DNA of 64,000 nt from Isochrysis galbana (taxonomy: Eukaryota > Haptophyta > Isochrysidales > Isochrysidaceae), in the NCBI GenBank assembly GCA_018136815.1, contig CM030937.1:2003387-2067386 (forward strand), written 5' to 3'. Positions 20,690-32,299 of this stretch are shown here, piece by piece. The stretch's first letter is position 1. Each line of letters starts with the position of its first letter. A program made the position numbers and the translations under genes. Below the pieces are notes generated by a model. The model was not told the origin of the DNA, made no database searches, and was given only the letters and a program-made list of their open reading frames with translations.

Positions 20690-21360
<671 letters not shown>

Positions 21361-21391
21361 GTGGAGGGGGAAGGGGAGTGGCGCCGTCTCG

Positions 21392-22513
21392 ATGCTGAGG
21401 TGCGCCTCGCTGCGCCGTCCAGCGCTGCTCCGCGCGGGCGTCCGGCGGCTCTTCATCCAGACAGAATCGACGCCAAACCCGGAGGCGCTCAAGTTTATTC
21501 CGGGCAAGCCCGTCCTCGAGAGCGGCACGCGCGACTTCCGCTCGCTCAAGGAGGCTCAGGCATCGCCACTCGCGCGGCGCCTCTTCGCAGCCGAAGGCGT
21601 CGCGTCCGTCTTCCTCTCAGTGGAATTCGTGACTGTGGGCAAGAGTAAGGAGGCAGACTGGCTGGCGTTGAAACCCCTCGTCTTTGGCGCCATCATGGAC
21701 CACTACGCCGCTGGTGCGCCCAGCACAATGCTCTCTCGCTCAAAAGGCTCGCACGCTTGCTATGGCCTTGCCTGCTCCTTACAACGTGTGGGGCAAACCC
21801 ACGCCTGCTCTCGTCGATAGGTGAGCCTGCTCTGAACGAAGGGGATGGGGCTGACGAGGAAGTGGACTCATTGACGATACGCGATGACGACTCCGAGGTT
21901 GTGCAGATGATCAAGGAGTTGCTTGAGATGCGCATACGGCCATCAGTGCAAGAGGACGGCGGTGACATTGTCTATCGAGGGTGCGAGGCGTCGCTGCCCT
22001 CGCGTAGCATCATGTGCACAGTGTGCCGTTGACACTATGACTCATTCTTGTGATATATCGTCCTGATTCTTTAGAGAGATTGATCATGAGCCAGTTCTCA
22101 TTCCAAGGCTTGTGGATGTCCCCACAGGTTTGATGAAGAGACGGGCATAGTTGAGCTACAAATGCAAGGGAGCTGCGCCGGCTGCCCTTCATCTTCGGTG
22201 ACACTTCAGGCGGGCATCGAAAACATGCTGCGCCATTACATACCTGAGGTGAAGGAAGTCAGAGACGTCGGGAATGATGCCTATGAGCTTGATGAGAATG
22301 AGGGCTTCGAGGTTAGCAGGCGAATGACACAGCCTTTGTTCGCCGATGTATTTCAAGACCCAACTATTGTTTATGGCTCGGCCCTTCTGGAGGAACCGTC
22401 CGGCTTGTGCGCACTGTACAATTTGCACTTTGTGCGCTCACCCTGAAAATGTGATGCTGCTTCAGGTGAACATGATGGACATGGTGAAGACTAAGCCTCC
22501 ACCCTCGAAATGA
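21392..22513 (+). CDS. NFU1: NFU1 iron-sulfur cluster carrier, mitochondrial
   Basis: Four exons: 21392-21713, 21821-21980, 22128-22311 and 22466-22513, giving 237 residues. The joins fit the family exactly: DHYAAG to [14 protein letters not shown] to [11 protein letters not shown], and NEGFE to [15 protein letters not shown]. Donors are GTGCGC, GTGCGA and GTTAGC. Residues 1-20 are Arg/Leu-rich, a mitochondrial presequence. The Nfu N-terminal domain starts [18 protein letters not shown]. The C-terminal NifU-like domain carries the cluster-binding C-A-G-C (177-180) after [15 protein letters not shown]. The dimer carries a 4Fe-4S cluster to lipoyl synthase and respiratory targets. Length and order match other mitochondrial NFU proteins. 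Unlike its neighbours the leader is GA-rich, not CT-rich. Confidence 0.93.
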
Positions 22514-23313
22514 ACTTCCCTAGAGACCCCGCTTTGGGTGAGTGCTACCTCATGCTATTCTGAGGTAGCAGTGGATCATTTGCCTTCTTGCGATCGGTAT
22601 GCTCTCCGAGATGGGAGTGAGAGGGATCGTGCCCTCACTTCTTGCCCCTCGTTTATTCATGCATGTCTGAACGCATGCCAACCACATACGTTGGCAAGCA
22701 AAGCTAAGAACACACATCTTTGCGCACGGCGTCTCGCGCATTGCTCCCCTCCCATGTGACGGGGTAAGTAGGTCTGGATTTGTTTCGCTTAAGTGATCTG
22801 ACAGGTGCCTTGGCAGCAACTGCTTTCCTATTATTGTGTTTGTGCGTGCACTTTTCCGCGGCCATGGTCTAGGCGCAATAGCAAAGGGTGGAGACAGAAA
22901 ATTACATCTGAAGATTCTGGATTCTGGCTACTACTGCTAGCTATGGGGGACCCATCACACTCACGGTGAGGACTCACGCCATCGCCTATACCCCAAACAC
23001 TTACTCCCTTCACGCTGCCCCCATCATCCTTCATTCCTCACTGTGACAAAAATTCTTAGCGCGGCGCCTTGGCACAACCTTTCGGCAGCCACGCCCACGT
23101 CCCTTCCCACTCCTTCCACCTGCCTCATGGCTCGTCACCTCGTGCACTATATAGGGGTTGAGTGTATGGGGTCAGTGGCAGGCGGCGTGTAACGATCCCG
23201 AGTACGTGGTCTAGTTCTCTCCCCCCTCCTGCGCGCAACCTGCAGCCTGCGCCATCGCACCCCGTGTGGCGTGGCCCTCCAGCATCCAGCTAGAGTATTT
23301 TATGTGCACTCGA
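22514..23313. repeat. Intergenic with dispersed repeat copy (22900-23040)
   Basis: 22905-23040 (ACATCTGAAGATTCTGG, ACTCACGCCATCGCCTATAC) matches 58080-58210 and, inverted, 6990-7122. The rest, including 23040-23313, holds nothing recognised. Confidence 0.6.
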
Positions 23314-23938
23314 AAAACTATCGTTATAGTTTTAGCGATGGAGCGCGCGCCGACCGCTCCCACCTCCCAGCCCTCTGCCGCCACGACGCCCCAACGGGGC
23401 CGACCCAAGCCACCGGAGCCCAAGCGCTCGCAACTCTCAGCCCCTCCCGATCAGGACGTCGAGATGGCGCCACCTCCCTCGGCCTCCCAAGCAGCCACAC
23501 AGCCAGGGAACAGGCAGAGTCCTGTTCCCTGGTGCAGACCAGAGCCAGGGCAATGCCCTGCCACAGGCCTCCCTCGACTCGCCACCCAACCAAGGACTCC
23601 CCATGGGGGCTGGCAGCACTGCTGCCACCCCCATGGCGGCAACTCCTACCATCAGTGCACCCCTCGTGGGCGGGCACTTGACACAACAAACAATCTTGGG
23701 GGCTTTTGCGCCCTCCAACCAACAACCAACACATGTACAAAAATCGTACGCAGAAGCCGCTCAGAAGGGACCCATGGGGAAGAACCCAATGCAGCATGAC
23801 CAGAAGCAACCAACCCCACAGCCACAGCAGCCATCGCGCAAGCGGGCCGATCCCCAATCGGATCCAAAGCCGATTGTAAACAACAACACACAACTTGCTC
23901 CCCCCCCTCTTGATGAGGAGGAAGAGCCTGAAGACACC
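23314..23938 (+). mobile_element. MERAP-type element, 5' 620 bp only, frameshifted
   Basis: The hairpin AAAACTAT-cgtt-ATAGTTTT (23314-23333) precedes ATGGAGCGCGCGCC at 23338. ORF1 reads MERAPTAPTSQPS and is broken by a frameshift, continuing in another frame from about 23600 (ATPTISAPLVGGHLTQQ) to DEEEEPEDT. Similarity to the full ORF1 then stops abruptly at 23938, at the same codon where the copy at 33189 also stops. Confidence 0.8.
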
Positions 23939-25489
23939 CGCGCACGCCACCGCCTGAGTGCTTGTGCCAGCCACCAGCTCCCAAAGCCCTCCTCCTCCCC
24001 TGCTCTCCCTCAGCACCCAGCCTCCCCAAGCCGACCAGCCTCGCCCCGCGCGCCCCGTCTCCCCGCCGCCTGCCCGCTCATTCCCCGCCGCCTCCCAGCC
24101 CGGCCCCCCATCCCCGCATTCCTCACCCCTTACAACCTCCACTCTCCCTTCCTCCTCTCCAAGCTGTTTGCCACCACCCAGGATTCCCCCACAGTGCCCC
24201 CTCCCGCTGCTTGGGCCCTCCCCGCCTCCGCCGCGACTCGCCACCCTCACCCCCAGCAACGCGCACGCCCCTCTCCCCGTCCCGCCGTCCCGGAATCCCT
24301 CCCCGCCGCCCCTCATCCCCAACTCTCGCCGCCCATCCCTTCGCCCTCGGAGGGGCCGCCGTCGCCTCTCGCCCCGCCCTTTCTCTCTTCTCCGTTTTCT
24401 TTTCATGTCCCCGCGCGGGGGAACTCCCCCTTCCGCGGGGGGGAAGTTGGCCCGCCCCTGACGCTCCCCCTGCCTCCCTCTTCTGCACTGCTCGTCCCCC
24501 CGGTCTTCTCTTCTTGCAGTGGGGGGGGTGTTGCGTTAGGGGGAGCGCGCGAACGCCCTCCATGCCCGACGACACGCTCTATTTTTAGAACGTGTCTACC
24601 CTCCCGGCGCCCCGCCCTCTTCCCTCTCCTCCCTCGCACCGCGCCCGCATGCAGCCGAGATCCCTCCCTTGCCCTTTCCTTTGTAACTCCGGTCCCCCCC
24701 TTGTTTCCTTGGCCAGTGGGGTCGGGGGTCTTCCCGCGCCCCGCCCCCTCCCCGACCCGCCAGTGCCCCGTTCCCTTCGTCCATATCTTCTATCCTTTCC
24801 TTTGTTCCTATAGCTGTTCGCCCCCCCCCCGTTTTCTCCGTGTCTTTATCCTCCGTCTTGGTTCTCTCAGCGCCAGTGCTCCGAAGCACCCCCTGTCCCC
24901 CGGTTCCTCTGTCTTCTCTGTGCGTCCCCGTCCATCGCGTGTCGCTATGCAGACTGGTAACTGGTACTCTTCATGTCACGCCGAGCCCCAAACCACTCTC
25001 ACTCCTCACTCACAGTTCCCACACTCCCACGCACACAATCTCACATCAGACTCAACACCACCTTCCAATCCACAGCCAGCTCCAGCCACTGACCCTCCAG
25101 TCGGTGTCCTCGAGCAACAATACCAAACTCAAGGAGCGGGGGTGAAAAAGAACTGGACCTTAGGTTGCACCTTCTTGGCGCAAGAGGCAGACATCAACCC
25201 GAGCGCAAATAAGCCATACCGCGAGCGAGCTGCCAGCACAGATTTCGGCATCTCGGGATGCATCGTGAGAGCGTCGGCCACACATGACACGCTTGCGCTG
25301 GCCAGCGAGGGCGTGGTGTCCGCTTCGGCTGGTGAAGATGCTGCACCACATGTCACTTGAACCACTACGCTGCCAATCCTCGACGTCAGACCACATTGGC
25401 TAATGCAGCTCACCTACACACTTCGGCGCGCACACTTCAGCGCACGGCACTTTCCCGGGGGACGGCGCGTTTGCATGCAGCGCGGCCCA
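23939..25489. other. C-rich DNA after the element, no credible gene
   Basis: The plus-strand frame continues open to 25360 with a Pro/Ser-rich translation lacking any domain; this follows from C-richness. A 94-codon minus-strand frame (25413-25129) is also unsupported. The end of the sulfotransferase gene lies just to the right. Confidence 0.5.
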
Positions 25490-26788
25490 TCAGTCTCGGT
25501 TGTGGCCTTTCTCCTTGAGCCTTTCATGCCTCTTCAGCTTCGCCAGTAGTCGATTCCGTACTTGCCGGCATTCCCGAACGGTGTACAGGTGGTTATAGAC
25601 CTTGGCGCGCGGCCGGCGCGCAGGAGTGAGGTCGATACGCCCATCTTTGCACTTTGGCGACGCGTACTGCGCCTTTGCGGTCTCGTTCGCCATGCACTCT
25701 CGGTCGACCCAGCATTTGCGCACGAAGGTGTTAAGCCTCGTCCTTGCCTCAGAGGTGGCCCGGAGAGCTGCCAATGCTTCGTCCGTCACATCGTTGCGCG
25801 CCGCAGCAAGCGACTTTTCAAACCTTGCAACAGCTCGGTCATAGAGCGCGTGGTCACCAGCCGAGAGTTCACGCACCATCGCCCGGCAGCGAGGCAGTGC
25901 GGGGTCTGACTCGCCACAGAGCTGGCTTGCGGTGGTCATGCGTTGTGGGTCGTTAGACGGCTCATACACATTCTGGAAGCGGACGTGCGTGCTAGAGAGC
26001 CAACCGCCCGAGAGCTTGGCAGCAAGGAGCGCGAACTCGTCGAAGCGATCGGAGGGTCCCACCAGGTCGGCAAGCCGGAATATGTGATCTATCCGTTTCT
26101 CCTCAGCCACACTGAGGGGCCTGCAGGTGGTGAACGGGTTCGAGCCGTACACCAATATACGTGACTGGATATTGCATGGGATGGTGGATACGTTCATGGG
26201 TATACGCCCTGCAAAGCTGGCAGGCCAGAGAAACCATGAGACGTAGAACGAGAACGGCTCACGCACCCGCAACACCACCTTGATCCCGGTGCATCCTCCG
26301 GCGACGGGCAGGGCGAGCCGTCGCATCGCATGAATATCTGCCCAGAAGGTGCGCACGGATGTGTGCGCCTCTGCGCATATTCTCGTGCCGTTGCGCATGA
26401 GTGCGATGAGGTCCTTGGACCTCCATGAATATCCCTTGTATTTGCAGCGCCCCTGCCAGTCGTTGCTCTGCAGCAGAGTGCGGAAGGTGGTGCCGCCGTT
26501 CTTCTCCATGTGGCGGTCGATAATCGCAGCGGCGCAGTGGGGCGGCGTGACGATGCAGCGCTCGCAGCCAGGCCAGCCGCCGTAGTGAGAGCGGATGTAG
26601 CCTTGTGGGCACGACAGATCACAGGAGGGGGCAGGGGAAGAGGGGATGGGGGAAGGCAGCATGGAGAGAGGGGCTGGGGTGCGGAGGCGGGCGGAGGGGG
26701 GCCGGGGGGGAGTTGATTGAGAGAGATGACCCGGGGGGGGCGCGGCGGGGGAAGGGGGCGGGCGGAGAGAGGAAAGGAAGGGAAACAC
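25490..26788 (-). CDS. Sulfotransferase-like protein (PAPS-binding), probably Golgi
   Basis: A single exon, up to 432 residues. The phosphosulfate-binding loop HMEKNGGTT (residues 93-101, family form H-x-x-K-x-G-G-T-T/S) and the 3'-phosphate motif VREPFSFYVS (175-184, R-x-P...S) identify the carbohydrate sulfotransferase fold, closest to heparan 2-O or galactose 3-O types. Cysteines in CDLSCPQGY and CERC near the start of the globular part suggest a disulfide-bonded lumenal domain. The first 42 residues are Pro/Ser-rich and probably translate the pyrimidine-rich leader; the ATG at 26662 is an alternative start, but neither start gives a clean signal anchor. The acceptor substrate is unknown; algal sulfated polysaccharides are likely. 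Confidence 0.8.
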   Translation of the reverse strand: MFPFLSSLRPPPSPAAPPPGHLSQSTPPRPPSARLRTPAPLSMLPSPIPSSPAPSCDLSCPQGYIRSHYGGWPGCERCIVTPPHCAAAIIDRHMEKNGGTTFRTLLQSNDWQGRCKYKGYSWRSKDLIALMRNGTRICAEAHTSVRTFWADIHAMRRLALPVAGGCTGIKVVLRVREPFSFYVSWFLWPASFAGRIPMNVSTIPCNIQSRILVYGSNPFTTCRPLSVAEEKRIDHIFRLADLVGPSDRFDEFALLAAKLSGGWLSSTHVRFQNVYEPSNDPQRMTTASQLCGESDPALPRCRAMVRELSAGDHALYDRAVARFEKSLAAARNDVTDEALAALRATSEARTRLNTFVRKCWVDRECMANETAKAQYASPKCKDGRIDLTPARRPRAKVYNHLYTVRECRQVRNRLLAKLKRHERLKEKGHNRD

Positions 26789-27546
26789 GAGAGAAACGAG
26801 AGGGAAGAAGACATAGGCGCCAAAGAGACCACAAGCACAGACGAAAATGGACGGGATATATATTCTGAGTAAACTCGTGATTGAGTGTTCCGCCCTGTCA
26901 TGGTCATGGAGGGAAGATGATAGTGGTACAATTTGATCTGGCTTTGGAATGCGTTAGAGTTTTATTGTTGTGCTAGTATATTACACAACAACACAACTGG
27001 TGGGACCTGGACAATATGCAATATGGTCAGTCTACACAAATTCTTCATTGGTGGCCAATGGGCTAAATAGGTGGCAAGCTGCAAGCTCATCCGCATAAGG
27101 CTCATGAAGCGGGCGGCGGGAGGCGGGAGTGTGGTCGGTGCTTCCTGTTTCGGGCGAGCCGCTTTGTCCCGAGCAGAGGCACCCGGCACCAGGCGTGCGC
27201 GCTGCAAAAAAACCTGCCTGCTGAGGACACCTTGCGCCGCTTCAGGTGGCCTGCATTGGGAGCCATGTGCCATGTCGTCGGGGGTCGCCTTTCTCGCGCC
27301 TCACCTCTCTGCAAAAAGAGAATGTTCACAACACCTTTTACTGAAAATGTAAAATGTTCACACACCTTTTCGGCTTTTCGACTATTTGAACTCCCCTCTA
27401 ACCTCTAACCTACTTTTTGTTTTCGTGGTGCTTCTTGGCCCAGATGGGCCGTCAGGCTGATATCAGGTCCTAATATCATGATACCAGGTCCTCTAGACCT
27501 GATACACGGATATTAGGTTGCAGACTACAACTAGTATTAAAGGAAA
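26789..27546. other. Intergenic with palindromic ATATCAGG-type motifs
   Basis: 27455-27520 holds GATATCAGGTCCTAATATCA and related inverted copies (AGGTCC, GACCTGATA). The same motif set recurs at 29795-29840 and 30145-30215. No gene recognised. Confidence 0.55.
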
Positions 27547-29053
27547 TTATTGTTATAGTTTAAGCGATGGAGCGCGCGCCGACCGCTCCCACCTCCCAGC
27601 CTCCCGCCGTCACGACGCCCCACCGGGGCCGCCCCAAGCCGCCGGAGCCGAAGCGCTCACAGGCCGCCCCCTTGACTGACAGTGATGTTGACATGATCCT
27701 CCCGCCCTCGCCTCCCCAACAGCCACACAAGCAGGGAACAGGCAGAGTCCTGTTCCTTGCAGACCAACAGGGCCATCCTCTGGCCCTCCCGCCTGCCTCT
27801 GCCGCCGCTCCACCACAAAAAAAAAATCTTCTTAAAAATCCCCGCTACACTAGCGGCTTGCGGCAGCGTGCTTGTGTACCTCCCTACTACCCAACCTTTA
27901 CCCCTAACAACCCCCTCCCCCTTCCCCAGTTCCCTCTTTTGCGGAGAAGCTGGTTCCAGGGAGGCCGCGCGCGCTGCTTCGGCCAGGGGTTGGAGAGAAG
28001 GGGGCGGGAGACTGTGACTCGTCCCTTGATCTAGTTTCGTCCTGGGTTTCCCTCCCTTAACTATACCGCAGGACCTTTATTGATATCCGCCGTGGCTTCT
28101 ACTAAAGAGATTTAGCTATCTTAGTTAGTTGATATTCCGTACGTCCAGACCTCTTGCCGCCTGCAAGAGGTCTTCCGATGTTCCTAGGTTGAAATCCTTA
28201 TCCACAGTGTAAAGAGGGCTTATCATTTTCCGAATGTGTTTGTTACTCGGGGCGTGTAGCCCCATGTTCTCGCGTTGTTTTTTAAGCCTTTGAAAGAACC
28301 CGACCTTCGCCGTTACTAATAGGTGGTAGGTGGTATCTCGTGAGGATTGCTTTTAAGATCGATCTAACGGACCTACCGTCCGCGTTGCCATACTGAATAT
28401 TGTAAAAGTCTGTGAGGATGTATCTCCACGCCAGGATACCTAGGTATCCCGAGGAGGGATGCGGTCTGTCTACCTGGTAGCAAAAGAGACGTTGGGCCGT
28501 CTCGGAGCCCGGCCGAAGATTCATCCCCAGAAGTCCTTCTATGAACTCGAAAATGGGCTCCGTCGCTATACACGAGGCTATATGGGTGGAGCTCTCGGGG
28601 GCTATGCCGCAAAAGCGGCACGTCGGGTCGTCAGCGAACCGATTCGCCGTAGCTATCCTCCTATGTAGGACGTGTTTGAAGTGCATGTGAGAGTCCCTTG
28701 GCGTCAGAAAGTTGTATTTGTACAGTTGCGATATTTGTTTCCATTTCCCGGAGAGGGCCGGTAGTCGCTTTTCCCACCTCAACGTGGACTTTTGAGTCTT
28801 CGTTTTCCTTAGAGCGAGGAACGCCTTGGTCAGCGTCTTGACATTTATATCTTCTAGTGTTTTCCGAGTTCCTTCGAAAGTGTATTCTTGGGGTATGGGA
28901 TACGCCATTTCGGCCGGCCCATCATACGCTCGTCCCCACTTCAGCGGGGTGTATAGTTCGCCCGGTATTGATTGCGGGTTAATCCGCTCGTGGATGTCGC
29001 TCCACCACAACAAGGACTCCCCATGGTGGGTGGCAGCCCTGTTGCCACCCCCA
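27544..29053 (+). mobile_element. MERAP-type element interrupted by another element
   Basis: The hairpin AAATTAT-tgtt-ATAGTTT (one T-G wobble) precedes ATGGAGCGCGCGCC at 27567. ORF1 follows to 27818 (SAAAPPQ), is interrupted by 27819-28997, and resumes at about 29011 with CAAGGACTCCCCATGG to CCCCCATG at 29053, in register with intact ORF1. Homology ends there. Confidence 0.8.
27819..28997 (-). mobile_element. 5'-truncated non-LTR element with ORF2 C-terminus
   Basis: Flanked by a 13-bp direct repeat CGCTCCACCACAA (27806-27818 and 28998-29010), inserted into a MERAP ORF1. The sense strand is minus. The frame to 28282 encodes about 238 residues of an ORF2 end: a basic FLALRKTKTQKSTLRW region, then F-x-H-V-L-H-R-R-I, and a CCHC zinc motif (CRFCGIAPESSTHIASC) as found after the RT of many non-LTR retroposons. 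The RT and endonuclease are missing. The 3' non-coding region (28281-27819) ends GATTTTTAAGAAGA and a T-run. It matches the element split around 52188-53582. Confidence 0.85.
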
Positions 29054-31127
29054 TGCGAGCGGCATAAACGAGAACGAGAACGAGAGCGATGAACGAAGAA
29101 CGACAGACGACAGACGGCTAGAGTCCGATGGACCGACGAGATGACACCACACTCACGTCAACACTCTCCACACTTACGTATCCTTATCACGGGACGCACA
29201 GGAACCTGCTCAAAGACCGAACAAGGAAGAGAATGCCGACAAGAGAGCGACGGGGCGGCGGAAGATCCGACGGGGGCGACAGTTACCCACAGGAATAAGG
29301 AAGGAATCTTTCGAAAACCCTTAAGTGAGTTGATGAAGACCGAAGTAAAATAGCGCCACGATATAATCCAACGGCCAACACCTGAAGGGGAATCAGGGTC
29401 ACACAAGGGGGCGGTTCCTTGCACCGGCGATACCTGAACGCGCGACTTAGCCTAAAAACGCGAGGAGCACGCAAGCAAGGAGGTAAGCCAGGTGAGGGGC
29501 AAGCAGGCGACAAGGGAGGCGACAAACAACAAAGGAGGCGAGGCCAAAGAGGGCGAATGTAGGATCCTGCGATGGTGACTAGTGACTAGCCTGCAAGGAG
29601 GGGACATGGGGACATAAAAACGCAAACAACTTCTAAAACAAAAAGGTCGATCGCGAATGCGACAGCCCCTTAGAGGATTTGGAGGGCACCGCCCTCGAAT
29701 GGTCAACCATCGAGGAGGAAGCCGGTGTCGCGAAGCTCGTCCGGGCCCCAGTTGCTCCGTCAGGTGTCAGGTCGTCAGGTCTCGGCGACCTTACACCTCA
29801 TATCAGGACCTAATATCAGGTCCTCATATCAGGTTACTAATGTTATAATATGGTAGTGTAATAATAGTAATGAGAACATATGGCATTTACGGTGTTATTT
29901 AGTTTTTTTACAGAGACCTCCTTCCTGCACTGCGTGTTTGGGCGTGTGGGCTGCTAGTTTTTCTAGGGTGGTGATTATGAAAGGGGGGCCCGGGAGCTTT
30001 CCTCACCCTACCTACCTCCTTGTCCTTGTCCTGGGCGCCGCCTGTATATATGTGATGTCGTCGTCGCGACTAGGCGATCTCCCGACTCTAGCCGGATAGT
30101 GCGAACTATTCTTTTTCCTTTGAAAGTTATACTTATAAATGGATGACCTTATATCAGGTATCAGGGGTGGTGGACCTTATATCATGCATATCAGGACCTA
30201 ATATTAGGCTGATGGAGCAACTAGGGTCCGGGCAAGCATTGCCTGTTCTGCGGCCACACGTACGTCGGAGGGCCGGCAAGCATTCGGCAGCATCTGGGCA
30301 GGTTGCTGTCGAATCGAAACGTTCGAGCTTGTCGGCCGCGTCCGGCCGTCGGCAAACTGGCAGTCGAGGCACGCAGGCCAGATTTTCGTAGCATTCAATC
30401 CACGCAAAGTATTCTCTGTTTTCCCACAATTGGGATATGCCGTATGCCGTCGTCACCCGAGGATTGCTGCGAGCCGAACGACGAGTCGAACGACGGCAGT
30501 CGTAGGATGCAGCGACCGTCGGTGGTACCATCGCTTGAAGTTGAATTGAATTGGTTAGCTCAATTGCCGCATAGCCGCCCGGTCTCGAAGACAAGAAGAA
30601 AAGCAAAAAGGCGTACTATAACCTACATACCACATATCACGCAACTGCGTCTACCGACTGGGCGCACGTAGCCTATCTATTTCACTGTGGCCCAAGCCGC
30701 CGAACATAGACACAACGAGACTCAAGACTGACGATCACGACCACGGACGAGCATCCCATGAATGGCGTGAATGGCATGTTCTTCGAAAGGCGTCATGGTC
30801 TACGGCGAAAGTGCTCCCACCCGCCCTTGGAAGCGCTCTATCTAAGGGGTAAGGCGAGAGCATCTCATATATTGTTATGGCTCGCCTCCACGCTTGTGCG
30901 AGTGCACTAGCGTTAGCGCACTCACCGTCGCGCGCACAACCGTTTCTGTTTGTGGCATGAGCATAAGCAACCCTATTCCGAGAGCAAAATAGAAACGAAA
31001 AGAGGCGCGACTATTCGTCCCCGCTCAAGACCCTGTCTTGCCAGGTCTTTGAAGAATGGATACAGATAGCCGTCAAGCGTCAAGGGAGCGGACCACATTG
31101 CCTGCCGTTTCCTCTATTTTTCAAACA
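29054..31127. other. Intergenic, repeats only
   Basis: 29577-29663 is the second copy of the GACTAGCC...GATCGCGAATGCGACA repeat of 15592. 29795-29840 and 30145-30215 carry ATATCAGGACCTAATATCAG-type motifs. A 150-codon minus-strand frame at 30606-30154 has no recognisable domain. 31000-31127 is the 3' flank of the methyltransferase. Confidence 0.5.
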
Positions 31128-32036
31128 TCATACATGATGCAAGAGCCCAGCCATGGCTTGGCCGAGCTCGATCTCCTCTCGCTCGCTCTCGCTCAAAGCC
31201 TCCAGATATGCCGTCCATGCTCGCCTCGAACGCATAAGCACAGCTTCTCCAAGCGCGTCACCGCGTTGGATGCCTCGTGTTGACTTGTTGCTGCCGTTAT
31301 TGTCACAAGAAATCTCGAAGACGACCACGCGCTGCTGAGTTGCTGCGGACGGGTCTGTCTCGATATCACCAGCCACAGGCGTGGCATATAATCCACGTTG
31401 CCGCAGCTCTCGCAGCAGTGACGCGTCGTATGAAGCCGACCCGAAACGCTCGCAAGTGTGCGCAATAACGCAGCGGGGGCGAGGACACGTGCAGCGCCGT
31501 GTGAGAGCCTGTGCCAGCACGGCACACAAGGCGGCCGCGCCATCGTCAGAGTACACTAAATCTGAGCCAACGATCCAATCGGAAGAGTACAGGAGACTTT
31601 CGCCGCCACAGCTCGGGTGGCTGTCACTATTCAAGCTCTTGGACTCATCTTCGTGTTTACAGCAATGACTAATGATAGGCAATTGGTCGAGACGAGACAG
31701 AAAGTCTCTCCAATCTAGCGTGGCCACCCGCGGCACAGTCACTCCAGGAGGTAATCGTGACTCAGCGTCCGTCATGTTGGCCTTGAGTCGGTCAAAGGCG
31801 CCCGACTCGATGGTTTCCGTGAGACAAATGCCCAGGTCAGGTCGTGCGCAAGCGAGGCTGAGGCCAAACCAGCCCGTCCCGGCGCCGAGCTCGACGACGG
31901 TCGCACCCTGAGCAATCTGAGCAGGTGTGTACGCACAAAGTGCTTCTGCCGCGGGCCATACCACAGCGGAGCAGTGCAGGTACGAGCGTTGCGGCCCATA
32001 GTGTTCGAGGAGAGACCGATCAGTCGCGTCGGACAT
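31128..32036 (-). CDS. METTL21-type protein lysine methyltransferase
   Basis: A single exon of 302 residues. SAM-binding motif I is VVELGAGTGWFG (GAGTGWFG at 51-58), preceded by VVWPAAEAL, the conserved W-P/E stretch before motif I in Methyltransf_16 proteins. Motif post I is at CLTE (about 71-74), and GSDLVY (157-162) corresponds to the D-x-x-Y motif of METTL21, CaM-KMT and related lysine methyltransferases. An insert around 128-148 lengthens the domain. No signal peptide, so it is probably cytosolic or nuclear. Targets in this family are chaperones, elongation factors and others; which one applies here is unknown. It is divergent from the membrane-protein gene at 32300, with 263 bases between starts. 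Confidence 0.82.
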   Translation of the reverse strand: MSDATDRSLLEHYGPQRSYLHCSAVVWPAAEALCAYTPAQIAQGATVVELGAGTGWFGLSLACARPDLGICLTETIESGAFDRLKANMTDAESRLPPGVTVPRVATLDWRDFLSRLDQLPIISHCCKHEDESKSLNSDSHPSCGGESLLYSSDWIVGSDLVYSDDGAAALCAVLAQALTRRCTCPRPRCVIAHTCERFGSASYDASLLRELRQRGLYATPVAGDIETDPSAATQQRVVVFEISCDNNGSNKSTRGIQRGDALGEAVLMRSRRAWTAYLEALSESEREEIELGQAMAGLLHHV

Positions 32037-32299
32037 CTCCTGCCTGTGAAGCAGATGCGACGCTGTGGGCGCAAATATACATAGGAGTACTGTAACATAT
32101 TTATTATCGATCGACTCGCCATCTTTTTTAAGAAGCGGCGATCGACCGGTCGATAGAAGTAGATCTGAACATCAGCCACTTGAAAGAAAAGCCTCAAATA
32201 TTGGGGGTAGAGAGAGAGAGGGCGGAGGGAGGAGGGGAGAGGGGGAGGCCTCAGCACTGCTCGTGGGTCACTGCACTGCGGAGTGCGCTCGGACGGAGT
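32037..32299. promoter_or_regulatory. Shared divergent intergenic region
   Basis: The 263 bp between two divergent starts must carry both promoters and leaders. It contains an AT-rich stretch (32085-32130) and a GA-rich stretch (32205-32250) close to the right-hand gene. No specific element identified. Confidence 0.4.

Noticed and set aside
23939-25360. 585-codon plus-strand frame
   Set aside because: Only its first part matches the MERAP ORF1; the rest is Pro/Ser-rich from C-rich DNA and has no recognisable domain.
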